Below are positions 27,412-35,885 of a stretch of DNA of 64,000 nt, in pieces. Source of the DNA: Ensifer oleiphilus (lineage in GTDB: Bacteria; Pseudomonadota; Alphaproteobacteria; Rhizobiales; Rhizobiaceae); NCBI RefSeq assembly GCF_013371465.1, contig NZ_JABWDU010000003.1:186001-250000 (forward strand), given 5' to 3'. A model generated the notes under the pieces. That model was not told where the DNA came from. It saw only the letters and a program-made list of their open reading frames with translations, and ran no database searches. The position numbers and the translations under genes are program-made. Positions within the stretch are counted from its first letter, which is position 1. Each line of letters opens with the position of its first letter.

Positions 27412-27938
27412 AGCGTCGCTTGCAATTGCTGCGTGTCTCCTCAACTCGTCCACGAATAAAGAAGAATTCAGCAATCGAGATCGCCGAAGCGATTTGCGCA
27501 TCTGGCAGGATACGGCACTGCAGAACCAACCCGCTTCAGAAATCAACGACGCGATGACGCCGCACTCGCCCAAAGGCGCGGCTCCGTTGCCCAAAGTGAG
27601 TTGCACGAAATCTTCCCAATCTGGCGTGCGAAACACGACACCGAGGCGTCCGTAATAGAAGTCACTGCTCTGTTCCGCTCCTTGTTGGCCTCGCCCTCAC
27701 CGATCGGCGCTACCTGCGTTAAACAACCGCACGCCAGCCACCTTGCCAATTTTCGAGCTTTGACGGGCGTCAATGATCATGTGCGCAGTTTGGTCAATCC
27801 TCCACTGGACAGGCGAAATGGGTAGGTCGGTCTCTTTGGCACGAGAGGGTTGAGGGTCGAGCACGTCTTGGAGACAACCTAGCAAGCGTGCCGATGTGCG
27901 TGTCGCGAGAACGGCGACGTTCGGACAGGGAGCTGGAA
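27412..27938. other. Intergenic stretch with promoter of the GNAT-like gene
   Basis: In 527 bases no coding frame is convincing. The segment holds the FixK box at 27760-27773. From about 27750 to 27800 it resembles 63500-63555, upstream of the frameshifted second copy, so the promoter was duplicated along with the gene. Confidence 0.5.
27760..27773. promoter_or_regulatory. FixK/FNR-type box TTGACGGGCGTCAA
   Basis: TTGAC-GGGC-GTCAA fits TTGAY-N4-RTCAA fully. It lies 165 bases before the ATG of the GNAT-like gene, giving a predicted 131-base leader from a class II start near 27808. Confidence 0.75.
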
Positions 27939-28376
27939 ATGGCGATGGCATATCTCGTTGGACGTATCAAACGTCATCAGGTCGATCATGCATATCGCCT
28001 GATTGAAGCCGTCGACTACCCGGTCGATCTGGAGCAGTGGCGAAGCTTTTGCAACCGCCAGTTTAATCGTCGCTTCATTTCCTCCTCTCCACGTGACGTG
28101 ATTACCGTCGAAAACCCCCTCGGCTATATCCAAGGCCTCAGTATCGCCTATCCGGGAAACGATGCGGGTTATGGGCATATCCTCGACGTGCCCGTATTCG
28201 TGGTCGCAACCGTGTCAGACACTGCCGGCGTTTCCAAAGCGCTGATGGGGTACTTGATGGCGATGGCGCGCGCCGACAACTGCAGATACATCATTGTGGC
28301 AAGCATCGATCCAGGCCTATGGCCAGACAATGGTCCCAATCCCAGGAACGGTGTTGTGATACCGGTTGCCCTGTGA
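27939..28376 (+). CDS. GNAT-like small protein, intact copy
   Basis: A 145-residue soluble protein beginning MAMAYLVGRIKRHQVDHAYRLI. The second half (SIAYPGNDAG, then VFVVATVSDTAGVSKALMGYLMAMARADNCRYIIVAS) has the strand-helix-strand rhythm of the GNAT acetyltransferase core, but the pyrophosphate-binding R/Q-x-x-G-x-G/A loop is not obvious, so catalytic activity is doubtful. The start at 27939 has GGGAGCTGG upstream. A second, frameshifted copy lies at 63701. Its stop (28374-28376) directly abuts the stop of the facing fxkR gene with no base between. A FixK box lies upstream. Confidence 0.75.
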   Translation: MAMAYLVGRIKRHQVDHAYRLIEAVDYPVDLEQWRSFCNRQFNRRFISSSPRDVITVENPLGYIQGLSIAYPGNDAGYGHILDVPVFVVATVSDTAGVSKALMGYLMAMARADNCRYIIVASIDPGLWPDNGPNPRNGVVIPVAL

Positions 28377-29108
28377 CTATTGCCGCTCGGGGCGGGCGCT
28401 GAAAACGTACCCAACCCCCCTTACCGACTTGATCAGCGACGGATGTGCAGGATCGTCCTCTATCTTGCGGCGCAATCGCGCCACCTGAGCATCGATGGTA
28501 CGATCAAACGCTTCAAGATTGCGGCCACGCGTAAGGTCCATCAAGAGCTCCCGCCCCATCACGCGGCCCGCATGCTTGACGAAGACACAAAGCATCTCGA
28601 ACTCGCCGGTCGTCAAACGAATTTCTTCTCGCGCGGGCGATAACAGTTCCCGGCGCGCAGTATCCAGGCGCCAGCCTTCGAAGCAAAAAACCTCATGATT
28701 TCGACCTTCGATTTGCCTGCTGGCGACAGGTGAGCGGCGGCGCAACGCGACCTTCACCCGAGCAAGCAACTCTCGAAGGTGGAAGGGCTTGGCAATGTAG
28801 TCATCAGCACCAAGTTCAAGCCCGACGATGCGGTCGATCACGTCATTGCGACCGGTCAACATGATGATCGGGATGTCTGACTCTTTGCGAAGATCCCGGG
28901 CCAAGGCAAAACCATCGGAATCGGGTAGGACAATGTCGAGGAGGACGATGTCGATGCCGCCACGCGACAGGCAACTGCGCATCGCCTGGCCGTCGCCGGC
29001 GACGCTCACTCCGTACCCTTCGTCTTCGAAGTACCGAGAAAGCATCTGGCGAATTCTGTCGTCATCATCGACAATAAGGACATGCTCCGGCTGCTTGCGA
29101 GAAAGCAT
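28377..29108 (-). CDS. fxkR: OmpR-type response regulator, FxkR-like
   Basis: A 243-residue response regulator. The receiver (about 8-120) has the acidic pocket VDDDD, phosphorylated aspartate 58 in VLLDIVLPDSDG, the threonine/lysine pair in IIMLTG and IAKPFH. The C-terminal winged helix is OmpR/PhoB type (LTTGEFEMLCVFVKHAG, then RTIDAQVARLRRKIEDD, VRGVGYVF). It is divergent from fixK and next to a hybrid FixL. In Rhizobium etli an OmpR-type regulator called FxkR, not FixJ, links hybrid FixL to fixK transcription; position and type here fit that. Its likely target is the tandem site at 29148-29163. Confidence 0.82.
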   Translation of the reverse strand: MLSRKQPEHVLIVDDDDRIRQMLSRYFEDEGYGVSVAGDGQAMRSCLSRGGIDIVLLDIVLPDSDGFALARDLRKESDIPIIMLTGRNDVIDRIVGLELGADDYIAKPFHLRELLARVKVALRRRSPVASRQIEGRNHEVFCFEGWRLDTARRELLSPAREEIRLTTGEFEMLCVFVKHAGRVMGRELLMDLTRGRNLEAFDRTIDAQVARLRRKIEDDPAHPSLIKSVRGVGYVFSARPERQ

Positions 29109-29147
29109 TTTGAAGCACCTTGTCAGCGGCTAATCCGCTCGAGCACA

Positions 29148-29163
29148 GTTACAATCCGTCACA
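29148..29163. promoter_or_regulatory. Tandem OmpR-type site GTTACA-N4-GTCACA before fixK (K-box candidate)
   Basis: GTTACA (29148-29153) and GTCACA (29158-29163) are direct repeats ten bases apart, the period expected for two OmpR-family monomers on one DNA face. They lie in the fxkR-fixK divergent gap, 87 bases before the fixK start. I recall a similar 'K-box' as FxkR target in R. etli fixK promoters, from memory only. Confidence 0.6.
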
Positions 29164-29249
29164 TATTCGAACAGAGTCTAGCACGGCTGTCGTCGGCGCG
29201 TCACCCATCCGACCCAACTCTTGCGATCGCAGCAATTGGAGGATGCCAG

Positions 29250-29996
29250 ATGAGCATGCAACTGAGCAGCGTGCAGCCAACAAAACGCATCTCTACCCAC
29301 GACGCAACGGCTTGTGCGGCTAACCTGTCATCTCTGTTCGTCGACCAACCGGCTGAGAGCGTCGCATCGGGCCGGACGATTTTTTGGGAAGGCGACAAGG
29401 CCACGCAGGTCTTCGAGGTTGCCGAGGGTATGCTGAGAGCACTTCGGCTGCTGCGTGACGGACGCCGTGTCATTGTTGGCTTCCTGAAGCCTGGCGATCT
29501 CGTCGGGGTCTCCTTCAAGGATAAGTATATCTACACCGTCGAAGCCGTTACGAAAGTCGCGCTGCGGCGATTTCCGCGCCATCTTTTCGAAGGCGAGATC
29601 GCTCGGCAACCCAAGTTGCGGGAGATGATCTTTTCGAAACTTTGCGATGAAATGTCGGCGGCACAGGATCAGACCGTCTTGCTTTCACGTCGAAGCGCCG
29701 ATGAGAAATTGACAAGCTTCCTCCTTCTCATGGCGAACCGACAGATTGGACAGCATGTGGAGGTCAATCTCCCAATGACCAGGCAGGATATCGCGGACTA
29801 TCTTGGCATGACGATCGAGACGGTTTCTCGCACGACGACCAAACTCGTTAGCCACGGTATTGTCGCTGTTCCAGACCGACATATCATTACTATCTTGAGA
29901 ATGGAGACCCTTCGCTCGATCGCCAGGGGCGAAGACCTTGAGGCCGCTTCCGCGCCAACGACGACCAACAAGCGCCGCCTGCCAGCAAATGCCTGA
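29250..29996 (+). CDS. fixK: Crp/Fnr-family regulator FixK
   Basis: A 248-residue Crp/Fnr activator. Residues 40-110 form the cyclic-nucleotide-type beta roll ([34 protein letters not shown]) and residues 150-220 the helix-turn-helix DNA domain ([24 protein letters not shown]). E190, S193 and R194 match the E-x-x-S-R recognition helix of FNR/FixK, which reads TTGAT-N4-ATCAA. The N-terminal cysteine cluster of FNR is absent (only C22 and C132 in the protein), so oxygen must be sensed elsewhere, by FixL. I chose the ATG at 29250 after GGAGG; the frame is open far upstream but that region is the promoter. It precedes hybrid fixL by 38 bases. Confidence 0.88.
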   Translation: MSMQLSSVQPTKRISTHDATACAANLSSLFVDQPAESVASGRTIFWEGDKATQVFEVAEGMLRALRLLRDGRRVIVGFLKPGDLVGVSFKDKYIYTVEAVTKVALRRFPRHLFEGEIARQPKLREMIFSKLCDEMSAAQDQTVLLSRRSADEKLTSFLLLMANRQIGQHVEVNLPMTRQDIADYLGMTIETVSRTTTKLVSHGIVAVPDRHIITILRMETLRSIARGEDLEAASAPTTTNKRRLPANA

Positions 29997-30034
29997 CGAA
30001 GAGCTGCGCTCGCGGTGCCGATAGACGAGCAATC

Positions 30035-31915
30035 ATGACAGACAATCGCATCAATCAAATCATGGCCGTCCTCGACGACGCGAATGTAATCGCTCACGCA
30101 AGCGATGGCACTATTAGCCATTGGAGCAAAGGATGCGAACAACTCTATGGTTGGTCGCGCGCCGCGGCCGTCGGAAGAATGTCGAGCGATTTGCTCGCCA
30201 CTGTTTTTCCAGTGCCCCAGGCAACAATTCGGAGCCAGTTGATCGGAACGGGGAGTTGGAGCGGCGAACTCAGGCATACACACCGTGACGGATGCTTCGT
30301 ATTCGTGGCGACAAGATGGGTCCGGCTCGATACGGTTGGCAGTTTTATCCAAACGGATACCGATGTAACCGTCCTTAGAAGGGCGCAGTCAGAACTTGCC
30401 GCCAGGGAGGCTCATCTCCGTTCGATCCTGCAGACTGTGCCTGAAGCCATGGTCGTCATCGATGAAAATGCGCGGATCATATCGTTCAGCGCAGCGGCCG
30501 AAAACCTGTTTGGTTACACAGAGAACGACGTTCGTGGCTTGAATGTCAGAATGCTGATGCCATCACCGGACCGCGATGCGCACGATCGCTATATCGAGCA
30601 TTATTTGCAGACCGGCGAACGTCGAATAATAGGCATTGGTCGGGTCGTGACAGGCCTGCGCAAGGATGGATCGACCTTCCCCATGGAACTGTCGGTGGGC
30701 GAGGCAGTATCGGACGAAAGACGCATTTTTACCGGCTTCATACGCGACCTCACAAGTCGCCAGCGCATAGAAGAGGAACTCCGGCAAGCTCAAAAAATGG
30801 AGGCGGTAGGCCAGTTGACTGGGGGCTTGGCGCACGATTTCAACAACCTGCTGACGATCATCACAGGCAATCTTGAGATGCTTGAAGCCCGCCTAACCGA
30901 CAAACGACTTCTCGATCATGTCCGGGATGCCCAAGCTGCCGCCGAAGACGGCGCCAAGCTTACCGCACAACTGCTAGCCTTTGGACGGCGGCAGCCGCTC
31001 AACCCGACAGTTGTCGACATCGGTGAATTAGTTTCAGACTTCGCCAAGCTGCTCGCTCGAACACTCGGTGAGACCGTCGAGCTACACACGGCGACCACCG
31101 GGGTCGGCAACGCTGCCCTGGTTGATGCTTCTCAGCTACAGAACGCTCTTCTGAATTTGGCGCTCAACGCGCGCGACGCCATGCCCGACGGCGGTCGCGT
31201 CAGTATTGAGATATCCGCCGCCACGCTTAGCCGTGAGTATGTGCAAATGTACCCACAGGCGCGCATGGGGCAGTACATCCTCATTTCCGTAACCGACACT
31301 GGCGTCGGCATGACTGAAGAGGTAAAGCAGCATGCCTTTGAGCCCTTCTTCACCACCAAGGCCGTTGGTGCCGGAACCGGCCTTGGCTTGAGTATGGTCT
31401 ATGGCTTTATCAAACAATCAGGGGGCCACATTCAACTCGACAGCGAGCTTGGACAGGGCACCTGCGCTCGCCTCTTCCTACCAGCTGCACCGAGGCAGGA
31501 GACCCCCATCGGCGCGGACAAAGGCGAGATCGAGGTGCAGCTTACTCCGGGTCATGAGACAGTTCTTGTGGTCGAAGACGAACCCCGAGTGCGTCGGGTT
31601 GCCGTAGCGCGTCTTGTTCAGGCTGGTTACACCGTCATTGAGGCAGGGACCGGCGCAGAAGCACTCACTCTCCTATCCCGACACCCGGAAGTTTCGCTCC
31701 TGTTCACGGATGTTATCATGCCGGGAGGCATGACAGGCGATGAGTTAGCACATCGTGCACGGGCACTCCGACCGGATATCAAGGTTCTATTCTCGTCCGG
31801 TTACGCCGAGCCAACGCTGTCGAGCCGCCATCTGTCCGGCGATGAGGAGTGGTTGGCGAAGCCCTATACGGCACGTGAATTGGAGATCAGGCTGCGCAAA
31901 CTCCTCGACGCTTGA
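30035..31915 (+). CDS. fixL: Oxygen-sensing hybrid histidine kinase FixL
   Basis: A 626-residue soluble kinase with two PAS domains (about 8-115 and 125-240), a histidine kinase core and a C-terminal receiver. The second PAS is the heme domain of FixL: H183 in AHDRYIEHY is the proximal ligand position and R203 in [10 protein letters not shown] the oxygen-contact arginine, followed by [15 protein letters not shown] as in rhizobial FixL. The phospho-acceptor is H267 ([11 protein letters not shown]), the ATP lid has [11 protein letters not shown], and the receiver has D559 ([11 protein letters not shown]) and K609. No membrane segment is present, unlike S. meliloti FixL. Co-transcription with fixK (38-base gap) suggests feed-forward control. 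The partner is probably the FxkR-like regulator. Confidence 0.9.
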   Translation: MTDNRINQIMAVLDDANVIAHASDGTISHWSKGCEQLYGWSRAAAVGRMSSDLLATVFPVPQATIRSQLIGTGSWSGELRHTHRDGCFVFVATRWVRLDTVGSFIQTDTDVTVLRRAQSELAAREAHLRSILQTVPEAMVVIDENARIISFSAAAENLFGYTENDVRGLNVRMLMPSPDRDAHDRYIEHYLQTGERRIIGIGRVVTGLRKDGSTFPMELSVGEAVSDERRIFTGFIRDLTSRQRIEEELRQAQKMEAVGQLTGGLAHDFNNLLTIITGNLEMLEARLTDKRLLDHVRDAQAAAEDGAKLTAQLLAFGRRQPLNPTVVDIGELVSDFAKLLARTLGETVELHTATTGVGNAALVDASQLQNALLNLALNARDAMPDGGRVSIEISAATLSREYVQMYPQARMGQYILISVTDTGVGMTEEVKQHAFEPFFTTKAVGAGTGLGLSMVYGFIKQSGGHIQLDSELGQGTCARLFLPAAPRQETPIGADKGEIEVQLTPGHETVLVVEDEPRVRRVAVARLVQAGYTVIEAGTGAEALTLLSRHPEVSLLFTDVIMPGGMTGDELAHRARALRPDIKVLFSSGYAEPTLSSRHLSGDEEWLAKPYTARELEIRLRKLLDA

Positions 31916-31935
31916 CTGCGTTCGCGCGCAAGATC

Positions 31936-32391
31936 TCACCTGTCCTGGTCACATGCGTCCCTGCCCGTCATGGCGCTGATAACTATGCTGTAGAATAGAT
32001 GCTGGTAAACGGTTGATATCTCGGGCGAAGCGGGTTTCAGCCCGCCGGGCTCCCACCAGTTTGCGTGCTTCTCTAGCAGTGACCACGCATGAATATACTC
32101 TCGACGCCAGTGACCTTCCGCCGAGAGTTCCTGAAAAATCCCGTTGATCACAACACTGCGCCACTCGCGTGAACTCACGACGTCCTCCACCAGGACGCAC
32201 ACCTTTGGGTTCACTCGCATCCACTCGATCTTCTTGCCCAGCATGGAGAAGCTGTAGAGGCAATTGCCCGCGATGGAGTAGTAGATCGGCACGGCATAAG
32301 GCTCGTCGTTTCTGCAACAGGCTAGGCGACCGATGCGGGAGGCGCAGACAACACTGAAGCATTCGTAATGGGACATTTCCCTGACAAACAT
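31936..32391 (-). CDS. Pyridoxamine-phosphate-oxidase-like flavin-binding protein
   Basis: A 151-residue protein of the PNPOx-like/flavin reductase split-barrel fold. It starts MFVREMSHYECF and contains SRIGRLACCRNDEPYAVPIYYSIAGNCLYSFSMLGKKIEWMRVNPKVCVLVEDV (key parts IGRLACCRNDEPYAVPIYY and GKKIEWMRVNPKV), the usual FMN-site strands of this family. GGAAAGGCA precedes the ATG at 32391. It diverges from the BON gene over a gap with a FixK-like box and ends 20 bases from the fixL stop. Members bind FMN, F420 or heme; reaction unknown. Confidence 0.85.
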   Translation of the reverse strand: MFVREMSHYECFSVVCASRIGRLACCRNDEPYAVPIYYSIAGNCLYSFSMLGKKIEWMRVNPKVCVLVEDVVSSREWRSVVINGIFQELSAEGHWRREYIHAWSLLEKHANWWEPGGLKPASPEISTVYQHLFYSIVISAMTGRDACDQDR

Positions 32392-32454
32392 TGCCTTTCC
32401 CTTCCAGGTCGCCCGTTTTCGCGTCGAGCTTGGCGACAGACTGGAAGCCTTGCA

Positions 32455-32468
32455 TTGACGCCGCTCAA
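32455..32468. promoter_or_regulatory. Slightly degenerate FixK-type box TTGACGCCGCTCAA
   Basis: TTGAC-GCCG-CTCAA departs from the consensus only at the first base of the right arm (C instead of A/G). It lies between the divergent PNPOx-like gene (64 bases away) and the BON gene (60 bases away) and could serve either or both. Confidence 0.6.
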
Positions 32469-32527
32469 TGACGGCGGGTGCGATGATTGTAATATTGCTG
32501 CTGCGAAAACAAACTGAGGACGAGACA

Positions 32528-33205
32528 ATGAACGACCTCATTCTGCGGCAAGACATTCTCGATGAACTTGAATATGAGCCAAGCGTTCATGCAGCCGGTA
32601 TCGGTGTCGCTGTGGATCAAGGCATCGTCACGTTGAGCGGTCATGTTGCCAGCTTCGTTGAGAAATACGCCGTGGAGAGGATCGTTCGCGATATGCGTGG
32701 CGTGAGGGCGATTGCCCAGGAGCTTGAGGTTCGCCTGCCCGAACACAAGAAAACCGCGGACGACGAGATCGCCAGCCGCGTGCTGGCCGTACTTGAATGG
32801 GCGGCCGCGGTGTCCAGGCCGGACGATATCGATGTGACGGTCAGACATGGGTTCGTGACACTTGAAGGCACGGTCGATTGGCACTTTCAACGCACCGCCG
32901 CCGAAAACGCGGTGCGTCAACTCGCGGGTGTCACCGGTATCAGCAATCAGCTCGAGATCCGGCCGAACGTCAACCGATTTGCCATGGCGCGAGAGATCGA
33001 GGATGCCCTGAAACGAAACACCGAAATTGATGCAGAGGACGTCCACATCAAGACCTCGGGAGGACAGGTCACGTTGAGCGGCAGTGTGCGCACGCTTCGC
33101 GAGCGAGCCTTGGTTGAGAGGGCAGCCTGGTCGGCCACTGGCGTTACGGTGGTCGAGGACCAACTGCTTGTTGATGATCAAAGCGGTGATCGCAGACCCT
33201 TATAG
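32528..33205 (+). CDS. Triple BON-domain protein
   Basis: A 225-residue protein of three BON domains (about 3-70, 78-147, 150-217), each with the pattern 'I-x-V-x-x-G-x-V-T-L-x-G-x-V' : GVAVDQGIVTLSGHV, DVTVRHGFVTLEGTV and HIKTSGGQVTLSGSV. There is no signal peptide, so it is cytoplasmic, unlike OsmY. BON domains are thought to bind phospholipid or other surfaces. The ATG at 32528 follows GAGGACGAGACA. The Nudix gene starts 14 bases downstream, so the two form an operon, possibly from the box at 32455. Confidence 0.9.
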   Translation: MNDLILRQDILDELEYEPSVHAAGIGVAVDQGIVTLSGHVASFVEKYAVERIVRDMRGVRAIAQELEVRLPEHKKTADDEIASRVLAVLEWAAAVSRPDDIDVTVRHGFVTLEGTVDWHFQRTAAENAVRQLAGVTGISNQLEIRPNVNRFAMAREIEDALKRNTEIDAEDVHIKTSGGQVTLSGSVRTLRERALVERAAWSATGVTVVEDQLLVDDQSGDRRPL

Positions 33206-33219
33206 GAAAGAGTATCGAA

Positions 33220-33693
33220 TTGCCGAGAAGGAGCGCCGGCGTCCTCGCCTACAAGTTTGACCGAAGCGTCCTTCGTGTCCTGCTGGTGCATCCTGGCGGC
33301 CCCTTCTGGAGCAATCGCGATCAAGGGGCATGGTCCATCCCGAAAGGCGAATACAACGCTGATGAGGCCGCCGAAACTGCCGCGCGACGTGAATTCGAGG
33401 AGGAAACCGGTCAAGCATTGACCGTGCCCCTGACGCTGCTTGGAGAGTGCCGTCAGAAAAGCGGCAAGCTCATCGTGGCTTTTGCCGCAGCCATTGATTT
33501 CGAAACGTCACGCCTTCACAGCAATTTGTTCGACCTCGAATGGCCACCGCGAAGTGGGCGCATCCAGCAATTTCCCGAAGTGGACCGCGCCGATTGGTTC
33601 ACGGTTACCGAGGCGCGCGAAAAGATCAGCATCGGTCAATTACCGCTTCTTGATTGGCTTGAGAAAATGCTGATGTCCGGTGTCGGTCGTTGA
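33220..33693 (+). CDS. Nudix hydrolase
   Basis: A 157-residue Nudix protein with the box G-x5-E-x7-R-E-x-x-E-E-x-G visible as GEYNADEAAETAARREFEEETG (shortened: GEYNADEAAE and RREFEEETG), beginning at about residue 43. Start MPRRSAGVLAYK is a TTG codon at 33220, ten bases after GGAAAG; no ATG lies near. Small Nudix enzymes of this kind (with MPRRSAGVLAY) often hydrolyse nucleoside or diadenosine polyphosphates; the substrate is not predictable. The end of the gene overlaps the FixK box of the next gene. Confidence 0.9.
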   Translation: MPRRSAGVLAYKFDRSVLRVLLVHPGGPFWSNRDQGAWSIPKGEYNADEAAETAARREFEEETGQALTVPLTLLGECRQKSGKLIVAFAAAIDFETSRLHSNLFDLEWPPRSGRIQQFPEVDRADWFTVTEAREKISIGQLPLLDWLEKMLMSGVGR

Positions 33694-33703
33694 TGTCGGT
33701 CAA
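33690..33703. promoter_or_regulatory. FixK/FNR-type box TTGATGTCGGTCAA overlapping the Nudix stop codon
   Basis: TTGAT-GTCG-GTCAA matches the consensus, and its TGA is the Nudix stop codon (33691-33693). A class II start near 33738 would lie downstream of the first possible ATG of the next frame (33733), which argues that the GNAT protein starts at 33832. The identical 14-mer occurs at 46430. Confidence 0.75.
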
Positions 33704-33831
33704 TCAACCGCTAGTGGCTGGCCGTACAATCGATGGACAAGACTAAATGCGATAGGTTTCGGGTCGGCCCAAAAGATCACCCTCATTGGGCGGTGCCAAG
33801 CGGAAATGCCCTACTTGAAAAGGACACGGTC

Positions 33832-34359
33832 ATGCACAACACCAGTGATATCGAGGCAAATCTGACAACCAGGTCGGGGCTACACCTTCGCGTTCGTCGC
33901 GCGGTTCCTCAAGACGAAGCGCTTGTCGCCGACTTCTTCGCCCATGTCACGCCGGAGGACCTTTCATTCCGCTTTTTGTCTGGCATGAAGGACGTATCGC
34001 ATGAACGGCTAAAGGCGATGACGTGCGCGGACGATCCCATGGTTGTCAATTTTCTCGCCTTGTCACCGAGCAATCTGCTTGTGGCGGTCGGTTCTCTGGC
34101 CATCGACGAAAGCCTTCGTCATGGAGAAGTCGCACTTTCCGTGCGGTCAGACCACAAACATCTCGGCATCGGCTGGGAACTGCTTTCCCATGTGGCGCGC
34201 TATGCCGAGGGTCGTCAGCTAAAGAGCATCCAATGTGTCGAAAGTCGCGCGAACCGCTCCGCGATCACACTAGAGTTGGAGATGGGTTTTCAGATAACGC
34301 AGTTTCCCGATGACCCGACGTTGGTTTTAGTCCGGCGCGAACTGCACCCTGGCACATAG
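33832..34359 (+). CDS. GNAT acetyltransferase, PatZ C-terminal-like
   Basis: A 175-residue GNAT protein. It opens with the arrangement seen in the acetyltransferase part of protein-lysine acetyltransferases (LTTRSGLHLRVRRAVPQDEALVADFF, RFLSGMKDVSHERL; cited in pieces). The acetyl-CoA site looks like EVALSVRSDHKHLGIGWELLSHVARYAEG, with HLGIG in place of the usual R/Q-x-x-G-x-G. Start 33832 (MHNTSDIE) has AAGGACACGG upstream and lies after the predicted transcript start; the frame is open from 33733. FixK control suggests a role in low-oxygen protein acetylation, an inference only. Confidence 0.85.
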   Translation: MHNTSDIEANLTTRSGLHLRVRRAVPQDEALVADFFAHVTPEDLSFRFLSGMKDVSHERLKAMTCADDPMVVNFLALSPSNLLVAVGSLAIDESLRHGEVALSVRSDHKHLGIGWELLSHVARYAEGRQLKSIQCVESRANRSAITLELEMGFQITQFPDDPTLVLVRRELHPGT

Positions 34360-34402
34360 AACGATGAGCCTTGTTTGTGTGGTCTCGCCGACTTCGACAA
34401 CT

Positions 34403-35650
34403 CTAGCTTATCAAGGCGTAAGCAGCTGCACCAGCGCTCACCGCCAAGACAGTGGCGAGAGCCAGCCGGCCCCAATACGCGACCGGCGAAGCGATAGCCG
34501 CGAGCACAAGCCGCCCAAACGCATTCGAGACAAGCGCTACGAGAACCCCAGACGTTACGATCTCTGCACCGACGGAATGGCCAAGGAGGCGCAGAGAACT
34601 AAGGACCGATACATCCACATCAAAGAGCGCTGAAACGGCGGAGACAATGAGGAACCCGGCATTGCCGACCCGATTGGCCAAAACTGCACTAAGCGTCATT
34701 GTAATAGCAAACATCCCGGCGAAAACCAGGAGTGGCATTAATTCGAAGGGATTATGGGCGGCGACATGGGAATTCTCTCGCAAGTCGCCCCTCGCCAGCA
34801 AAATGGCGCCGAAGAGCGCAAAGACACAAGCCGCAGGTGCAATGGTCGCAATCAGTCCACCGGCTAATGAAGGCGCGAGCACCAGCACCAGAACAAATAC
34901 ACGCAGCAACGACACGGTCGCGGCCAGCATTGCGGCGCCTGCCAAGGACGACGGTTCCTCGCCGCTTGCAGCCTTTTGTCCGAAACTTACCGTCACCGCT
35001 GTCGACGAAACGAGTGCACCCGCAAGGCCACTGACGATCAGACCTTTTGTTGTGCCCAACAAGCGAATAGCGATGTATCCGCAATAGGAAATCACCGCAC
35101 TCAGAACGGTAAAGAACCAGACTGCGCGCGGATTGAAACCACCCCAAGGGTCAATCGGCCGATCCGGAAGCAGCGGCAGAATGACCGCCGTCATGACGGC
35201 GAGCAACAGCGCCGAACGCAGTTCCACCCAGGACAAGCGTTGGAGCAAGCTATGCAACACATCGCGGCTCGACAGGATTGCGGCCAAAACGGCACCGCCT
35301 GCGCCAGCGGCACGATAGTCGCCCGACACTGCCAGGCCGCCAAGCGCAAATACGCAGAACCCGGCAACGACGCCGGTAACGCTATAGTCTCCATCGTGTG
35401 TGGCTTCTCTCACTTTGAACCAGCAAAAGCTGAAGGCGAAGCCAATAAATCCGGCAGCAAAGATGATGCCTTGTTCGTACTCCTTCGACAAAGCTGCGAA
35501 GACGCCTCCAAGCAGACCTACAATTCCAAAGGTTCGAATACCTGCTGTTCGGCTTCCAGCCGGCGCATCCCGCTCGCGCCAGCCGCGTTCCAGCCCGACG
35601 AGCAAACCAATGGCCAAGGCGATCCCGAGCCGCGATACAAGCTCTTCCAT
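34403..35650 (-). CDS. MgtC/SapB-DUF4010 membrane protein
   Basis: A 415-residue membrane protein with about twelve helices. The N-terminal third is MgtC/SapB-like (LGIALAIGLLVGLERGWRER, GIRTFGIVGLLGG), the remainder DUF4010 (VLLAVMTAVILPLLPD-type helix, GLAGALVSSTAVTVSFGQKA). I start at the ATG at 35650 with GGGGTGG upstream. Function is unknown; the fused form is common in proteobacteria. It is convergent with the GNAT gene and divergent from the Usp gene, whose FixK box lies 153 bases from this start and more likely serves Usp. Confidence 0.88.
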   Translation of the reverse strand: MEELVSRLGIALAIGLLVGLERGWRERDAPAGSRTAGIRTFGIVGLLGGVFAALSKEYEQGIIFAAGFIGFAFSFCWFKVREATHDGDYSVTGVVAGFCVFALGGLAVSGDYRAAGAGGAVLAAILSSRDVLHSLLQRLSWVELRSALLLAVMTAVILPLLPDRPIDPWGGFNPRAVWFFTVLSAVISYCGYIAIRLLGTTKGLIVSGLAGALVSSTAVTVSFGQKAASGEEPSSLAGAAMLAATVSLLRVFVLVLVLAPSLAGGLIATIAPAACVFALFGAILLARGDLRENSHVAAHNPFELMPLLVFAGMFAITMTLSAVLANRVGNAGFLIVSAVSALFDVDVSVLSSLRLLGHSVGAEIVTSGVLVALVSNAFGRLVLAAIASPVAYWGRLALATVLAVSAGAAAYALIS

Positions 35651-35802
35651 TCGTTTCCACCCCTTGGAATGTTTGGCAGCGGCCATGGTTTTGTGACAGC
35701 GCACGGACCATGTTCAACTGGTCGCCTCAGTCGCGAAGATGAAGAAGTCCCGGCACACGGTTGCCCGTATCAGCGACATTATCCTCTTATGGCGCATCGT
35801 TG

Positions 35803-35816
35803 TTGATACCGGTCAA
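35803..35816. promoter_or_regulatory. FixK/FNR-type box TTGATACCGGTCAA
   Basis: TTGAT-ACCG-GTCAA matches the consensus; its core ACCGGT adds to the symmetry. Centre lies 76 bases before the Usp start codon, so a class II transcript would begin near 35851 with a 35-base leader. Confidence 0.8.
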
Positions 35817-35885
35817 TGCGGACATCCTTGCGCAAGCTAGATTGCACCGCACTGGCCCTTGGGCAGATCGTCGGGAGAAACTGCG

